Shown in pieces: positions 33,430-45,017 of a stretch of 64,000 bases of DNA. The notes under the pieces are model-generated. The model saw only the letters and a program-made list of their open reading frames with translations, searched no databases and was not told the origin of the DNA. This DNA comes from Poa pratensis (lineage: Eukaryota; Streptophyta; Magnoliopsida; Poales; Poaceae), in NCBI GenBank assembly GCA_947311845.1, contig CAMZMU010000111.1:20903528-20967527 (forward strand), in the 5' to 3' direction. Each line of letters starts with the position of its first letter. Positions within the stretch are counted from its first letter, which is position 1. Made by a program: the position numbers and the translations under genes.

Positions 33430-36075
33430 CACCTGGATTGGACTATCTGGCGTTTCTCTGAAACGAGCTGTGTTGCAGGCATCCGAAGTAGCACTGGTTT
33501 CCTTTTCTTGGCCAGACATTCGGTGGGTTACGATTGAGGAGCATGCAAGTTTGACATCTCAGTCGCATCGGGTAGAAAACGGAGAAGATGAAGGCGATGA
33601 TGCAGCTATCCAATGAGCTACAGGAGAGAGGAGACCGCACGCACGGACGCCACAAACAAGATAGATTCGATCTTGACACTTGATCGCCCGCAGACAGTAA
33701 AGCAGTTGGACCGGTGGCTCGTCTTAATCCACTTGTTTACTCAAAGGAGTATACTAAGTGACCGTCAGTCCATCGAACCACCGAGCATCATTATGTGGGC
33801 TCGTACGTTCTAATTTTCTAATGACACCCTTGGTTGCTTCTCTAATACTGTATAAAAATACGGGAGATGGATGCTCTGCACCTAGCTTGGATCGTCTCGC
33901 GTCTCTCTGTTGCAGACTTCCGAAATGCTTGATCCTTTTCCCGTCAGTCAGACATTCCGGTGAGTTGCGATTGAGGAACATGCAAAATTCTAAAAGATGC
34001 TCTGTGATGCAGACACATCTCATTAGCTCTGGGAAAAAACGGAGAAGATGAAGACGAGGATGCAGGTATCCAACGAGTTATATGCCTATTTTAGGAGTTC
34101 ACGCATCAAACAAAACCATCTCGATCGTGACACTTCACGCAACGTCAGTAGATTAGTTGGACCGTTGGCTCGTCTTAATAAATTCGTCTGTTTATTGCCA
34201 CACACACGGAAATGGTATACCACGAGACCGTCGGCCCATCAAGGGACTCAGGACTGAAACTAAAAGATACATTCACTAGAGTGAATATTTCTTGCTCCCC
34301 AGCAACAATGTTGACTCTGTTTGGAAAAAATCATTTAAAAAAAAAAAAGCGAATCTGAAAAAAGCGCGCATGTTCTCAATAATGTATTCTATATTCGTGC
34401 AAAATCACAATGCGAAATACTTTGCATTCTGAGCTACACAAAAATAAGAAATGTGTAGATCCGAGTATAATCGTTTCAAATTTTCAAATTCTGTTATTTT
34501 TGTGTAGCCTGTAATAATAAATATTTTCCGATTTTTTTCAAACATAGCGAGCACTGGTGGACGGAAGCCAAAGTGACTTTTCGCATTCACTTTGCCTATT
34601 TCGCTTGCTTATTGCCACACGCACGCCTGCCTGCTTTCTACTACTACAGTGAATCATCATCCAGACATTTACCAACACTGAACTGAAAGCTCTCCAGCAA
34701 AGCTAGAATGTCCCTCTAATTAGGCTGTACTTAGACCATCCACTATGTTAGGAAAAAGCGAACCAAAGTATGCAAACGATGCTACACATAGCAGAAAAAA
34801 CACAACGATTCTAACTTCCGACAATATTTTCTTTGAACCGATTCCACATAGAGGATGGTCTTATGTAACCATCACACCCACACCATATGAGGTCCCGAGC
34901 AAGAAACGCCCCAGTCCACTGCATTATTCAACTACTAGCACCATTTTTCAACTGCCATTCACTTTGCCTATTTCGCTTGCTTATTGCCACACGCACGCCT
35001 GCCTGCTTTCTACTACTACAGTGAATCATCATCCAGACATTTACCAACACTGAACTGAAAGCTCTCCAGCAAAGCTAGAATGTCCCTCTAATTAGGCTGT
35101 ACTTAGACCATCCACTATGTTAGGAAAAAGCGAACCAAAGTATGCAAACGATGCTACACATAGCAGAAAAAACACAACGATTCTAACTTCCGACAATATT
35201 TTCTTTGAACCGATTCCACATAGAGGATGGTCTTATGTAACCATCACACCCACACCATATGAGGTCCCGAGCAAGAAACGCCCCAGTCCACTGCATTATT
35301 CAACTACTAGCACCATTTTTCAACTGCCATTCACTTTGCCTATTTCGCTTGCTTATTGCCACACGCACGCCTGCCTGCTTTCTACTACTACAGTGAATCA
35401 TCATCCAGACATTTACCAACACTGAACTGAAAGCTCTCCAGCAAAGCTAGAATGTCCCTCTAATTAGGCTGTACTTAGACCATCCACTATGTTAGGAAAA
35501 AGCGAACCAAAGTATGCAAACGATGCTACACATAGCAGAAAAAACACAACGATTCTAACTTCCGACAATATTTTCTTTGAACCGATTCCACATAGAGGAT
35601 GGTCTTATGTAACCATCACACCCACACCATATGAGGTCCCGAGCAAGAAACGCCCCAGTCCACTGCATTATTCAACTACTAGCACCATTTTTCAACTGCA
35701 CACATCCGAAATGAAACACTTGTTCCTTTTCCCGACAGTGAGAAATTCCGGTGGGTTGCGATTGAGGAACGTGCAAAGTTCTAACAGCTGCTCTCTGATG
35801 CAGACATCTCATTCGCATGGACGAGAATTGGAGAAGACGAAGATGAGGATGCGGCTGTCGAATGAGCTATGAGCCCACTTTAGGAGATCACGCAACAAAC
35901 AAAATCATCTCGATCGCGACACTTCATCGCGCGCAACGTCAAGAGAAACAACGAGGGTACAGTAGAGTAGTTGGACCGGTGTCTCGTCTTAATTAATCCG
36001 TTTGTTTATTGCCACCACACGCACGGAAGGAGTATACTACGCGACCGTCGTCAGTCCATCAGATCAAACCATCTG
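33430..36075 (+). repeat. diverged three-copy local duplication (about 350-400 bp units)
   Basis: Three related segments near 33430-33780, 33850-34250 and 35700-36070. Each has a GATTGAGGAnCnTGCAA phrase, a GGAGAAGATGAAG-like phrase, a TTGGACCGnTGnCTCGTCTTAA phrase and a final GACCGTC...CCATC phrase. They are clearly older than the tandem array embedded between the second and third. No coding frame is maintained. Confidence 0.7.
34586..35701 (+). repeat. tandem array, three copies of a 372-bp unit
   Basis: Units start at 34586, 34958 and 35330 with ATTCACTTTGCCTATTTCGC. I saw no differences between copies over the compared stretches. The apparent 102-residue ORFs in copies 1 and 2 are identical only because the DNA is identical, and they show no protein features. 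Confidence 0.95.
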
Positions 36076-37770
36076 GATGATTCAGCACTAAACCTGAAAG
36101 CAGGCGCACGCCTGCTGCTTTCGCTGAATCCTGCTGCTACTACCCCGAAATGAATCATCATTCAGACAGAGCAACATCGTTGCAGGCTCGCCGGACCCGG
36201 AAGCTACCCCTTTTTTTTTTTTGGCAAAGGAGCTTGACCCAGAACTAGCTTGCCTGACTTGTACGTCCTGTAAGCTGGTCGATGTGCGCGGGACACCGAT
36301 CGATCGATCGATCGAGAAGGAATGTCCGGCCACGGAGCGATTACTACAGCAGAGAAAGAGGAGAGTCGGATGCGGTGCAGTGCAAGCGAACTTAACACAC
36401 GAGCGACGGCTCGGCGCGAATACTGCGCTTTCCTTTCTGAAACGAAGATAGGCGACGTCGGAGGCGAGTTGGATCTTCCTCAAGAAAAAAACACGAGGCG
36501 AGTGGATCGAAATCAGTCCGGGGAGATGGGTTTTGTGCTCCAGTCTGGCCCAATCTGTTCGAACAGGTATACTGGGCCGAACCGAAGGTGGGCCACGTCG
36601 TAAATGAATAAATTAAGTCCTCGAAAGAAAAAATATACATTACATTTCAAAGGGAGAGCCCGCTCAGACACCCATTTCTCCCCGCCCAAAAAAGGCCACC
36701 CATTTCTCAAAAAAAAAAAAAAAGCCTAGTAGAGGAATTAGGCAAGGAGATAGGGTATCGCTAAATTTGTCAATGTGGACATTCTACCGGAGACGGTACC
36801 TACCCTAACATTCATGCCCGAGATGAAACATCTAAAAGGGAAAGCATGACTTGATGCCGCCTGAAGAGGCGTCGTGCATAACACCCGCCGGAAGATGCAT
36901 GATGTATCCTCATGAGACGTCATGCATAGTACCACCCGACTTGACATTTTCGCAAAACACATCGTGTGTAGTACATGCTGAGTCAGATCAAACTAGATCG
37001 CGAAATGGAGGGGCGACGGTTACGGTTTAGCCCGCGCCGCCCTTGGGAGCGTCGCACGCAGATTTGAAACTTTCCCACATGAAGTCATTGGTTGGTGCCT
37101 TCCCTTTTGTACAAGGAAATTGCTGACGTGGTTTATGGTTAATGATCACCAAGATGTTTGGTCCCAAGCAGCAACATCCAGATAAAGGAGACAGGAGTCA
37201 GGAAGCTCCATCAATAGAGCTGGAACTGGATGATTATTTTGGAGTGCCGCCCTAGCATAATTTGGGATGCATGATGTGATGCGCAGACGACTGCTGAAAA
37301 AGCAATCATCCCACTAAATAGTTGGATCGTTCTGTAAGAAGTCAGTTACGGGTAAAATATTGTCGCAGATCAGTGAACTCCGTGGTTACTTGTTGTGAAA
37401 ATTAAGATACTTTATTTATTTTTGGTTGGTAGAACTTTGCTTTCTAGAGACACACATGTTTGTGTTTGTGTACAACAGTTGCAGGTGCATACGTACACTG
37501 CTAGGCCGCCGACAGTACAGGTGGCCCAGACCAAATCCTAGCTGCTGTTCCTGTCGATCAGCTGGAATTTCGGGTCTTGGCCAAAGAAAGTAACACGAGG
37601 CTCTCACCTTTCTCCAGTGAGATTTACCAATGTGAAACACACTGGCTTTGCCATAAACAAGCAGACATACACATATGCATGTCTGAACCCTGAAAGCCTC
37701 CGGCATCATGAAAAGCTAGACATGCTAGTTGCCTCTTCAACTCTTCCGATGTTGATGTAATTTCCCTTCA
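36076..37770. other. no gene recognised
   Basis: Contains a (GATC)n-type run at about 36297-36313 (a similar CGAT run lies at 33143-33161), poly(T) and poly(A) tracts near 36211 and 36708, and a 36840-36970 stretch with repeated GTCnTGCATA phrases. No supported coding sequence. Confidence 0.4.
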
Positions 37771-37775
37771 AGATC

Positions 37776-38335
37776 AGGACAGCGATCCGTCATTTCTCTT
37801 GCAAGAGCGAACGACGACAGCGATCTGGCATTACCCCGGCGTACCTTTTGCTCTCCCCACCTGCGTGAACTTCTCTCGCCGGGCAGCTAGCGACATTGCT
37901 AGCTGCCCCTGCCTGACGAGTCTCGTACTACATCTCAACCAGAAAACAGAAAACCCAATCGTCTAAAACCGTGTGCCGCGCAGCGACGACTATCGCGCGC
38001 ACGCACGCGACAGCCTCGTTCCCGCACCTATCTCACGCGCTGTCGACGGCGCCAGGACGCCATGGCGAGTCGACGTCGGATCGCAGCGCAACGCAGCTCC
38101 GAGAAAGACAATCCTGCAATTTGTATGGCCTCAGTACGAGTTGATCTTAGCCTGATTGGACGCGATGGAGATGTTTCCTTTTTGCCGTGAAATTTCTTTC
38201 CTGTCTTTGGCAAAAAGGTGCCGTGACATACCTGTGCCACTGCCCATGAAATTAGAAGGATATCGGGCCTGGCTGAAGACTGTCACATCGGCATCGGGCT
38301 ACAGTGGAGTACATATGTGGCAAATCATCAAGTGT
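37776..38335 (+). repeat. local duplication, copy A (copy B at 48285-48659 plus 51040-51220)
   Basis: Blocks in the same order as copy B: GCGATCCGTCATTT, CATTACCCC, CAGAAAACCCAA, ATGGCGAGTCGACGTCGG, GCTCCGAGAAAGACAA, then CTGATTGGA, GTCTTTGGC, ATCGGCATCGGGCTACAG and TGTGGCAAATCATCAAGTGTTA. Copy A lacks the hAT element that interrupts copy B and so shows the empty site. An ORF beginning at ATG 38060 is not conserved in copy B. Confidence 0.75.
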
Positions 38336-38598
38336 TAGTGTGTTAGTACTGATGAACGAACAGATTTGATCGATGGTCCAATCCGCAATGGTTGGGGCAG
38401 AGCTATCACGCCAGCAGTGACATGTATCTGGATTCTGGATGCATCCGTCGTGCAGATCAGTGGCATCCAATCAGAGACTGAGGTCGTTCGGTGTTAGTGT
38501 AAGTCTTGATTAGGCTTAGCCAAGGCAGGATCGAGACGCGCCCATCAGTTTAGTTGTTTATCGATCTAACGTTAAACCATGAATGAGCCGCAACAGTT

Positions 38599-39675
38599 AT
38601 CACGGACTTAAAGCGGCTTTCTGGAATGATGAGTGGATCGGCCAGACCCCCCCTGAGAACTCAATTTCCTAGTATTATTTTTGGGCATTGCGATAACCCT
38701 GATATTGTGGTGGCGAATGTTATCACGGAAGGAGGCTTGAGGCTGGCTTTCCGTCGTTCTTTTGGTCCAAGGGAGGGAGGAGTGGCATTGTTTGCAAGAA
38801 CTTTTGAATGGATACAGTCTGGGGGTGCAGGATGATGTGGGGTACTGGGCTTTGAATAAAAATGGGCTGTATACAGCAAAATCCTTATACTTGGATGTAG
38901 TGGATCCTGGTATTAGGGACTTGAGGATAATGGATCTTTGGAAGAGTAATATGCCTTTGAAGATCAAAATCTGTGTCTGGATGTGTGTGAGAGGGAAGAT
39001 TCAGGTTACGTCGGAACTTAAGAAAAAAGGTTGGCCAGGGAGCCAGTGTGCAAAATGTGTGGGGAAATGGAAACGGCTAAACATCTTATTTTTAGTTGCC
39101 CGGTGGCTCATTTTGTTTGGTGGTGGTTTCGGGATGTTTTTGGCTGGGCTAAACCCCCTGAAACTGTTAATGATTTTCTGTTTGGTGCGTTAAGAGCCCC
39201 AGGAGATCGTTCGAATTATCTCGGATGGGGGATAATTGGGGCAATTTCCTGGAGTTTGTGGCTTCATAGAAATGATCTAGTGTTCAATAATAAAACTTGT
39301 AATTCTACTGCTAACTACATCTGCAAAATTATCTCTCTCCTTTCGCAGTGGACTGTGCTAGTTTCAGCAAAGCGTAGCGATGCTTGGACGGTGCTGATGG
39401 ACAGGTTGAAGATGGCAGAGAGGAACCTTCACTTCTTACTTAAACCTCGCGGTGGTGTCGGCTAGTTTTTGGATAGTTTGGTGGTGTTGGGCTTTCCTGT
39501 CGCTCCTGCGTGAGCCTTGTCTTGGTTTAGGTTTTGGCTGTTGGCACTGCTTTCTTTTGCTTTATTTGCTTGGTGTGCGAACACCTGAACCTGTAATAAA
39601 ACCCGTGTATGAATTGCTTTGGTTCTTTCTATAAAGCCGGGCCCTTTTGGGGGTCTTTCCTCCCAAAAAAAAAAT
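38599..39675 (+). mobile_element. 5'-truncated L1-type LINE
   Basis: About 1.08 kb ending in a poly(A) tail (39665-39674). It is flanked by an 11-bp direct repeat CCGCAACAGTT at 38588-38598 and 39676-39686, the hallmark of target-primed reverse transcription. Only the 3' end of ORF2 and the 3' UTR remain. Confidence 0.9.
38620..39465 (+). pseudogene. LINE ORF2 C-terminus with zinc-binding (zf-RVT) domain, frameshifted
   Basis: Remnant of the reverse-transcriptase protein's C-terminal end. The conserved zf-RVT features are visible but spread over frames: LWKSNMPLKIKICVWM in one frame (about 38937-38985), then CKMCGEMETAKHLIFSCPVA and the Trp-rich FVWWWF in another (from about 39031). It ends at TAG 39463-39465. 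At least two frame breaks. Upstream RT and endonuclease domains are absent through 5' truncation. Confidence 0.88.
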
Positions 39676-39707
39676 CCGCAACAGTTCTTCTGCATTATTG
39701 ATGCTTG

Positions 39708-40637
39708 TGTTAGAATTTGGGCCCATTTGGGCAGCCCAATAAGCAATTCCTGAAAATCTCAAATTGGCCCATGTGCATGGCAAAATTTTGGAGGTGCAAT
39801 GTGGTGCTAAAGTTTAGTCCCACAATGCTAGTTGGAGGAGACAAACACCACCTTATAAGGTGGAGTGTTGTGACACTTGGTGTGCTAGTTGAGAACAGAA
39901 GGCTCTCTCCGCGCACTCCTCCTCCTCCTCCGCCGCCGTCCGTCCGTCTCGTCACGACACGCCGCGGGTTGCGGGAATGAGCCGAGCCGATGCCTATATT
40001 TTTGCTGTTCGGAAAAACGAGTTTTTGCGTACGCGTATAGTTTTGCCAGTTCGGGTCGCTCCCGGATCGTGGGCTGCTATCCGACTCAGACGTGTGCGAC
40101 ATGGTTGGCCCACGTTGTACCCGTTAGGGTTTCCCGAGCCGCACTATATATTGCCTTGCACTGCGTGCGCCGTCACACCCGAACCAATCTAGGTTTTGCC
40201 AATCTCGTGCCTTGCGTGCGCCGGCGTGTACCGGCGAACGGGACAGCAGGTCTCCGGAACCACTTGTCCTTGTGATCCTGTACGGGAGAGGGCGAATAAG
40301 GTTTTTGGGAAGCGCCCGCGCGACTGCTTTCAAGTTCTTCATCACGGCTCGACTTCCTGGACGATCTCCGGGTCCGCGGGCGACTCGTCTCCAACGTCGT
40401 CTTCTTCGAGCTGCTACCGTCGCCGCTCAAGCTGCTGCCGTCGCTGCTCCAACGACTACTTCATCTACAATTGTTCGGTACGTTCGTCACGTTCCGATGG
40501 CTGTGTTCGTAGATGTCTTGCTGCTGTTCATGTTAATTAATACGTCTAGTATTTTCGAGATTAACATGTTAGTAGCTCTTGCGATCATGCTTTATATTCT
40601 GGAATTAATCATGGAAATTATGCCTAATAATCCAACA
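39708..40637 (+). repeat. 5' LTR of the copia element
   Basis: 930 bp, TG...CA. In the shared 3' portion it differs from 47550-48081 by eight substitutions, two 1-bp indels and one indel of about 25 bp near 40215. No tRNA-Met-type primer-binding site (TGGTATCAGAG) follows at 40638. Confidence 0.92.
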
Positions 40638-40683
40638 ATCCAAAAACCTTATATTTGTTATAGGCAATTTCCTGAGTTAAACA

Positions 40684-41822
40684 TGGGACATCTATCTGAT
40701 GCGCTGAGGCCGGACAAGTTTACCGGTGTGGACTTTAAGAGATGGCAGTACAAGACCACACTGTGGTTGCGATCTCTGAAAGTGTTCGAGGCTAGTGAGG
40801 GTTTACCTGAAGGAACTATATCTGACGAGGATCAGAACAAGTTCAAGGAAACCAATACTGCCTTTGTGGGACTCGTTCTGAGTGCTCTTAGCAACAAGCT
40901 GTTTGATGTGTACATGCACATTACAGATGCCAAAGAGCTCTGGGAGGCACTGAACGCTAAGTTCGGTGTAGCAGATGCTGGCAGTGAACTGTACATCATG
41001 GAGAGCTTCCATGACTTCAGGATGGCTAACAACCGTTCTGTAGTCGAACAGGCTCATGAGATACAGTGCATTGCTAAGGAGCTTGAGCACGCTAAGTGTG
41101 CCTTACCTGACAAGTTTGTGGCTGGATGCATTATTGCAAAGTTGCCCTCTTCATGGAGGAACTTCGCCACAACTCTCAAACACAAGAGACAGGAGATATC
41201 GGTTGAAAACCTGATAGCGTCTCTTGATGTTGAGGAGAAGGCTCGGGCTAAGGACACTGCTGAGAGAGGTGGTGAAGGTCAGTCTAGCGCCAACATGGTG
41301 CAGAAGAACTTTCACCATGGCAAGAGCAAGGCAAAGAGCAAGCCTTCCTTCAACATGCCTACCAAGACTACTTCTTTCAAGAAGAAGAAGAAGATGCTGA
41401 ACAAATCTGAGCTAAAGTGCTACACTTGTGGAGAGCCCGGACACTTCTCTGTGGACTGCCCAGATCGTGCAGACAAGAAAGGGAAGGCGCCAAAGCATGT
41501 CAACGTCGTGACCGCTAGCAATGCTGATGGGTACGGTAATTTACCGATTGTGCTTTCAGTATTTCAATCTCCATGTTGGTGGATTGATACGGGTGCTAAT
41601 GTTCATGTATGTGCTGACATCTCTATGTTCACTTCTTATCAGGTCGCAGATTCAAGCGTCTTAATGGGGAATGGATCACATGCTTCTGTTCGTGGTGTTG
41701 GCACGGTAGATCTGAAGTTTACTTCGGGGAAGATCGTGCAGCTGAGGAACGTGCAGCATGTCCCTACTATGAACAAGAATCTGTTAGCGGCTCCCTTCTA
41801 TGCAGAGATGGGTTTAAATTAG
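40684..41822 (+). CDS. copia gag and protease part of the polyprotein
   Basis: Particle protein and protease. The frame is open from within the LTR; the family-like start is ATG 40684 ([15 protein letters not shown]). The UBN2-type gag region contains [14 protein letters not shown] and [12 protein letters not shown] Lys-rich linker leads to the zinc knuckle [14 protein letters not shown] near 41417-41460. The protease active site [12 protein letters not shown] lies near 41578-41613. The frame ends at TAG 41820-41822, caused by an apparent one-base loss near 41783, since the next frame continues the same polyprotein. In intact relatives gag and pol are one ORF. Confidence 0.9.
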
Positions 41823-41824
41823 TC

Positions 41825-44602
41825 TTGGAGTCCAATAAAGTAGTTGTGTCAAAGTTTGGACAATTTATTGGTAAAGGGTATGAGTGCGGAGGCTTGTTCC
41901 GCTTTTCATTATCGGATTTTTGTAATAAGTCAGTAAACCATATTTGTGGCAGTGTGGATTCGGATGCTAATGTTTGGCACTCTCGTTTATGTCATGTTAA
42001 TTTTGGTTTAATGAGTAGACTTTCCAGTTTGAGTTTAATTCCTACTTTCACCATTGCCAAAGGTTCTAAGTGCCATAGCTGTGTGCAATCTAAGCAACCT
42101 CGAAAGCCTCACAAGGCAGCCGAGGAGAGAAACTTGGCACCTCTAGAACTCGTACATTCGGATCTATGTGAGATGAATGGCGTGTTGACAAAAGGTGATA
42201 AGAGATATTTCATGACTTTAATCGATGATGCTACTAGGTTCTGTTATGTATATTTGTTGCACACTAAAGATGAAGCTTTAGACTACTTTAAAATCTATAA
42301 AGCTGAAGTAGAAAATCAATTAGAGAGAAAGATCAAACGTCTTAGGTCAGATCGTGGTGGCGAGTATTTCTCCAACGTATTTGATGAATTCTGTGAGGAA
42401 CATGGTATTATTCATGAGAGGACGCCTCCCTATTCGCCCCAATCAAACGGGGTTGCCGAGAGGAAAAACCGCACGCTGACCGACTTGGTGAACGCCATGT
42501 TGGACACTGCTGGTTTATCTAAGGCATGGTGGGGGGAGGCTTTGTTGACTTCGTGTCATGTCCTGAATAGAGTTCCTAACAAGGATAAAGAGAAGACACC
42601 TTACGAGGAGTGGTCTGGGAGAAAACCATCACTTTCTTATTTTCGTACTTGGGGATGTTTGGCGAAAGTCAATGTTCCAATTCCTAAGAAACGAAAACTT
42701 GGACCGAAGACAGTGGATTGTGTCTTTCTAGGTTATGCTCAGCGGAGCATTTGCTATAGATTTTTAGTGGTTAAATCTGAGATACCTGATATGCATGTTG
42801 ATACTATTTTGGAATCTCGTGATGCAACATTTTTTGAGAACATGTTTCCTATGAAGGATATGCATAGCATTGCTAGAATTTCTTCTGAGATATTTGCTGA
42901 ACCTAGTACATCTGTTGATCATTCTGAACAACCACATGTTGAGGAAGTCCTTGAGAAGGATGACAATGAATCAGCTCCCAAGAGGAGCAAGAGACAGAGG
43001 ACTGAAAAATCCTTTGGTGATGATTTCATTGTGTACCTTGTGGACAATACTCCCACGTCCATTGCAGAGGCATTTGCATCTCCTGATGCTGATGACTGGA
43101 AAGAAGCTGTCCATAATGAGATGGACTCGATTCTTTCTAATGGAACTTGGGAATTATCTGAACGACCCTACGGCTGCAAACCTGTGGGTTGTAAGTGGGT
43201 GTTCAAGAAGAAGCTAAGGCCTGATGGTACTATTGAGAAGTACAAGGCACGGCTTGTAGCCAAGGGCTACACCCAGCGCGAAGGCGAAGATTACTTTGAC
43301 ACCTATTCACCTGTTGCTAGACTCACCACCATTCGTGTACTACTTTCCCTGGCTGCCTCCTATGGTCTTATCGTTCATCAAATGGACGTAAAGACAGCTT
43401 TCCTTAACGGAGAGTTGGAAGAGGAAATCTATATGGATCAGCCTGATGGGTTTGTAGTAAAAGGTGAAGAGAGAAAGGTGTGCAAATTGTTAAAATCTTT
43501 GTATGGGCTGAAGCAAGCACCTAAGCAATGGCATGAGAAGTTTGACAGAACTTTAACTTCTGCAGGCTTTGCCATTAATGAGGCTGATAGGTGTGTGTAT
43601 TATCGCCATGGTGGGGGCGATAGTGTTATATTATGCTTGTATGTTGATGACATACTTATTTTCGGTACAAGCATGATAGTGATAAATGAGGTCAAGTCTT
43701 TTCTGTCAAAGAGCTTTGATATGAAAGATCTGGGACAAGCTGATGTGATCCTGAACATTAAGCTGATTAGGGATGAGAGTGGGATTACGTTAACGCAATC
43801 ACACTATGTTGAGAAGGTCTTGAGCCGCTTTGGTTATATAGACAGCAAGCCTTCTCCAACACCCTATGATCCCAGTGTGACACTCAGAAAGAACAAAAAG
43901 GAAACGAGAGATCAATTAAGATATTCTCAAGTGATCGGTTCACTCATGTACCTTGCGAGCGCGACGAGACCTGATATCTCTTTTGCTGTGAGCAAGTTGA
44001 GCAGGTTCATGTCTAACCCGGGTATTGATCATTGGCATGCACTTGAAAGGGTCATGCGCTATCTGAACGGTACAATGAGTTATGGGATTCACTATTCAGG
44101 GCACCCTGCGGTGCTTGAGGGATACTGTGATGCGAACTGGATCTCAGATGTTGATGAGCTCTACGCCACAAGTGGATATGCATTTATTCTTGGAGGTGGC
44201 GCAGTGTCATGGAGGTCTTGCAAACAGACCATTTTGACGAGGTCAACCATGGAAGCAGAACTTGCTGCTTTAGATACAGCTTCTGTTGAGGCAGAATGGC
44301 TGCGTGAGCTCTTGATGGACTTGCCGGTGGTTGAGAAACCATTACCGGCCATCCTTATGAACTGTGACAACCAAACGGTTATCATGAAAGTGAACAGTGC
44401 TAAGGATAATGCGAAGTCATCAAGACACGTCAAAAGACGCTTGAAGTCTGTCAGGAAAATGAGAAACTCCGGAGTAATAACTGTTAGTTATATTCAAACA
44501 GACAAAAACCTGGCAGATCCCTTTACGAAGGGACTATCACGTAATGTGATAGATAGTGCATCGAGGGAGATGGGGTTGAGACCCGTGAGCGTTACACCAT
44601 AG
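41825..44602 (+). CDS. copia pol: integrase, reverse transcriptase, RNase H
   Basis: About 925 codons without a break, carrying all catalytic motifs. Pre-integrase zinc finger WHSRLCHVN...CHSC. Integrase core with [18 protein letters not shown] and [11 protein letters not shown] (DDE). RT with [18 protein letters not shown] and the active-site YVDDILIFG. RNase H with [21 protein letters not shown] and [11 protein letters not shown]. The frame is the continuation of the gag frame after the one-base break and has no natural start codon here. It ends at TAG 44600-44602. Length and motif order match a complete plant copia pol. Lineage is tentatively Tork-like. Confidence 0.94.
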   Translation: MESNKVVVSKFGQFIGKGYECGGLFRFSLSDFCNKSVNHICGSVDSDANVWHSRLCHVNFGLMSRLSSLSLIPTFTIAKGSKCHSCVQSKQPRKPHKAAEERNLAPLELVHSDLCEMNGVLTKGDKRYFMTLIDDATRFCYVYLLHTKDEALDYFKIYKAEVENQLERKIKRLRSDRGGEYFSNVFDEFCEEHGIIHERTPPYSPQSNGVAERKNRTLTDLVNAMLDTAGLSKAWWGEALLTSCHVLNRVPNKDKEKTPYEEWSGRKPSLSYFRTWGCLAKVNVPIPKKRKLGPKTVDCVFLGYAQRSICYRFLVVKSEIPDMHVDTILESRDATFFENMFPMKDMHSIARISSEIFAEPSTSVDHSEQPHVEEVLEKDDNESAPKRSKRQRTEKSFGDDFIVYLVDNTPTSIAEAFASPDADDWKEAVHNEMDSILSNGTWELSERPYGCKPVGCKWVFKKKLRPDGTIEKYKARLVAKGYTQREGEDYFDTYSPVARLTTIRVLLSLAASYGLIVHQMDVKTAFLNGELEEEIYMDQPDGFVVKGEERKVCKLLKSLYGLKQAPKQWHEKFDRTLTSAGFAINEADRCVYYRHGGGDSVILCLYVDDILIFGTSMIVINEVKSFLSKSFDMKDLGQADVILNIKLIRDESGITLTQSHYVEKVLSRFGYIDSKPSPTPYDPSVTLRKNKKETRDQLRYSQVIGSLMYLASATRPDISFAVSKLSRFMSNPGIDHWHALERVMRYLNGTMSYGIHYSGHPAVLEGYCDANWISDVDELYATSGYAFILGGGAVSWRSCKQTILTRSTMEAELAALDTASVEAEWLRELLMDLPVVEKPLPAILMNCDNQTVIMKVNSAKDNAKSSRHVKRRLKSVRKMRNSGVITVSYIQTDKNLADPFTKGLSRNVIDSASREMGLRPVSVTP

Positions 44603-45017
44603 TGGTAACCCAACCTATGTGATCGGAGATCCCGTGAATTAGGACCTGGGAAGAACAAGCTAGTGGTTTAACAGAGGAGAGTTATTTTATAACCCTCTCC
44701 GTGGGAAGATGCATAACTCTCACATTCTGTAAGGCAGGTTGGCAATATGCCTTAATGTGTTTCTGTTGGCTATTCGTAGCAAAGGTGCTATCCTACAGAG
44801 CGACCTTGAAAGAACACACCTATATGAGTCCGACTGTTAAACGTCGCAGTCTATGAGATTTGGGTGATCTCTAGTAAGCTCATGAAGAGACCAGGGAGTA
44901 TGACGCATATGCTCCACCCGCGGGGTAGGCTACTGGCAGCCACGTACTGGTTATGACTTTGAGTGAAGTCTATTGGCACCAAACTTGCAATTCAAGGTTC
45001 GTCCATTGTTCAAGTTG
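44603..45017 (+). other. copia 3' untranslated region
   Basis: Non-coding tail of the copia element. It stops just short of where the polypurine tract and 3' LTR should begin, at the junction with Athila-type sequence (about 45018; exact base uncertain). Confidence 0.65.

Noticed and set aside
34745..35425. Two identical 102-codon ORFs in the tandem array
   Set aside because: Identity follows from identical DNA repeats; no protein features, promoter or homology is visible.
34586..35701. CRISPR-like or satellite array
   Set aside because: Units are 372 bp, directly adjacent and only three in number; there are no spacers, and the context is a plant genome.
33143..36313. CGATCGAT runs as functional regulatory sites
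   Set aside because: Short simple-sequence runs (33143-33161 and 36297-36313) with no gene nearby to regulate.
41815..41830. Programmed frameshift or stop read-through between copia gag and pol
   Set aside because: Plant copia elements normally use one continuous ORF, and no slippery sequence is evident; a one-base loss is simpler. Kept as a check in the findings.
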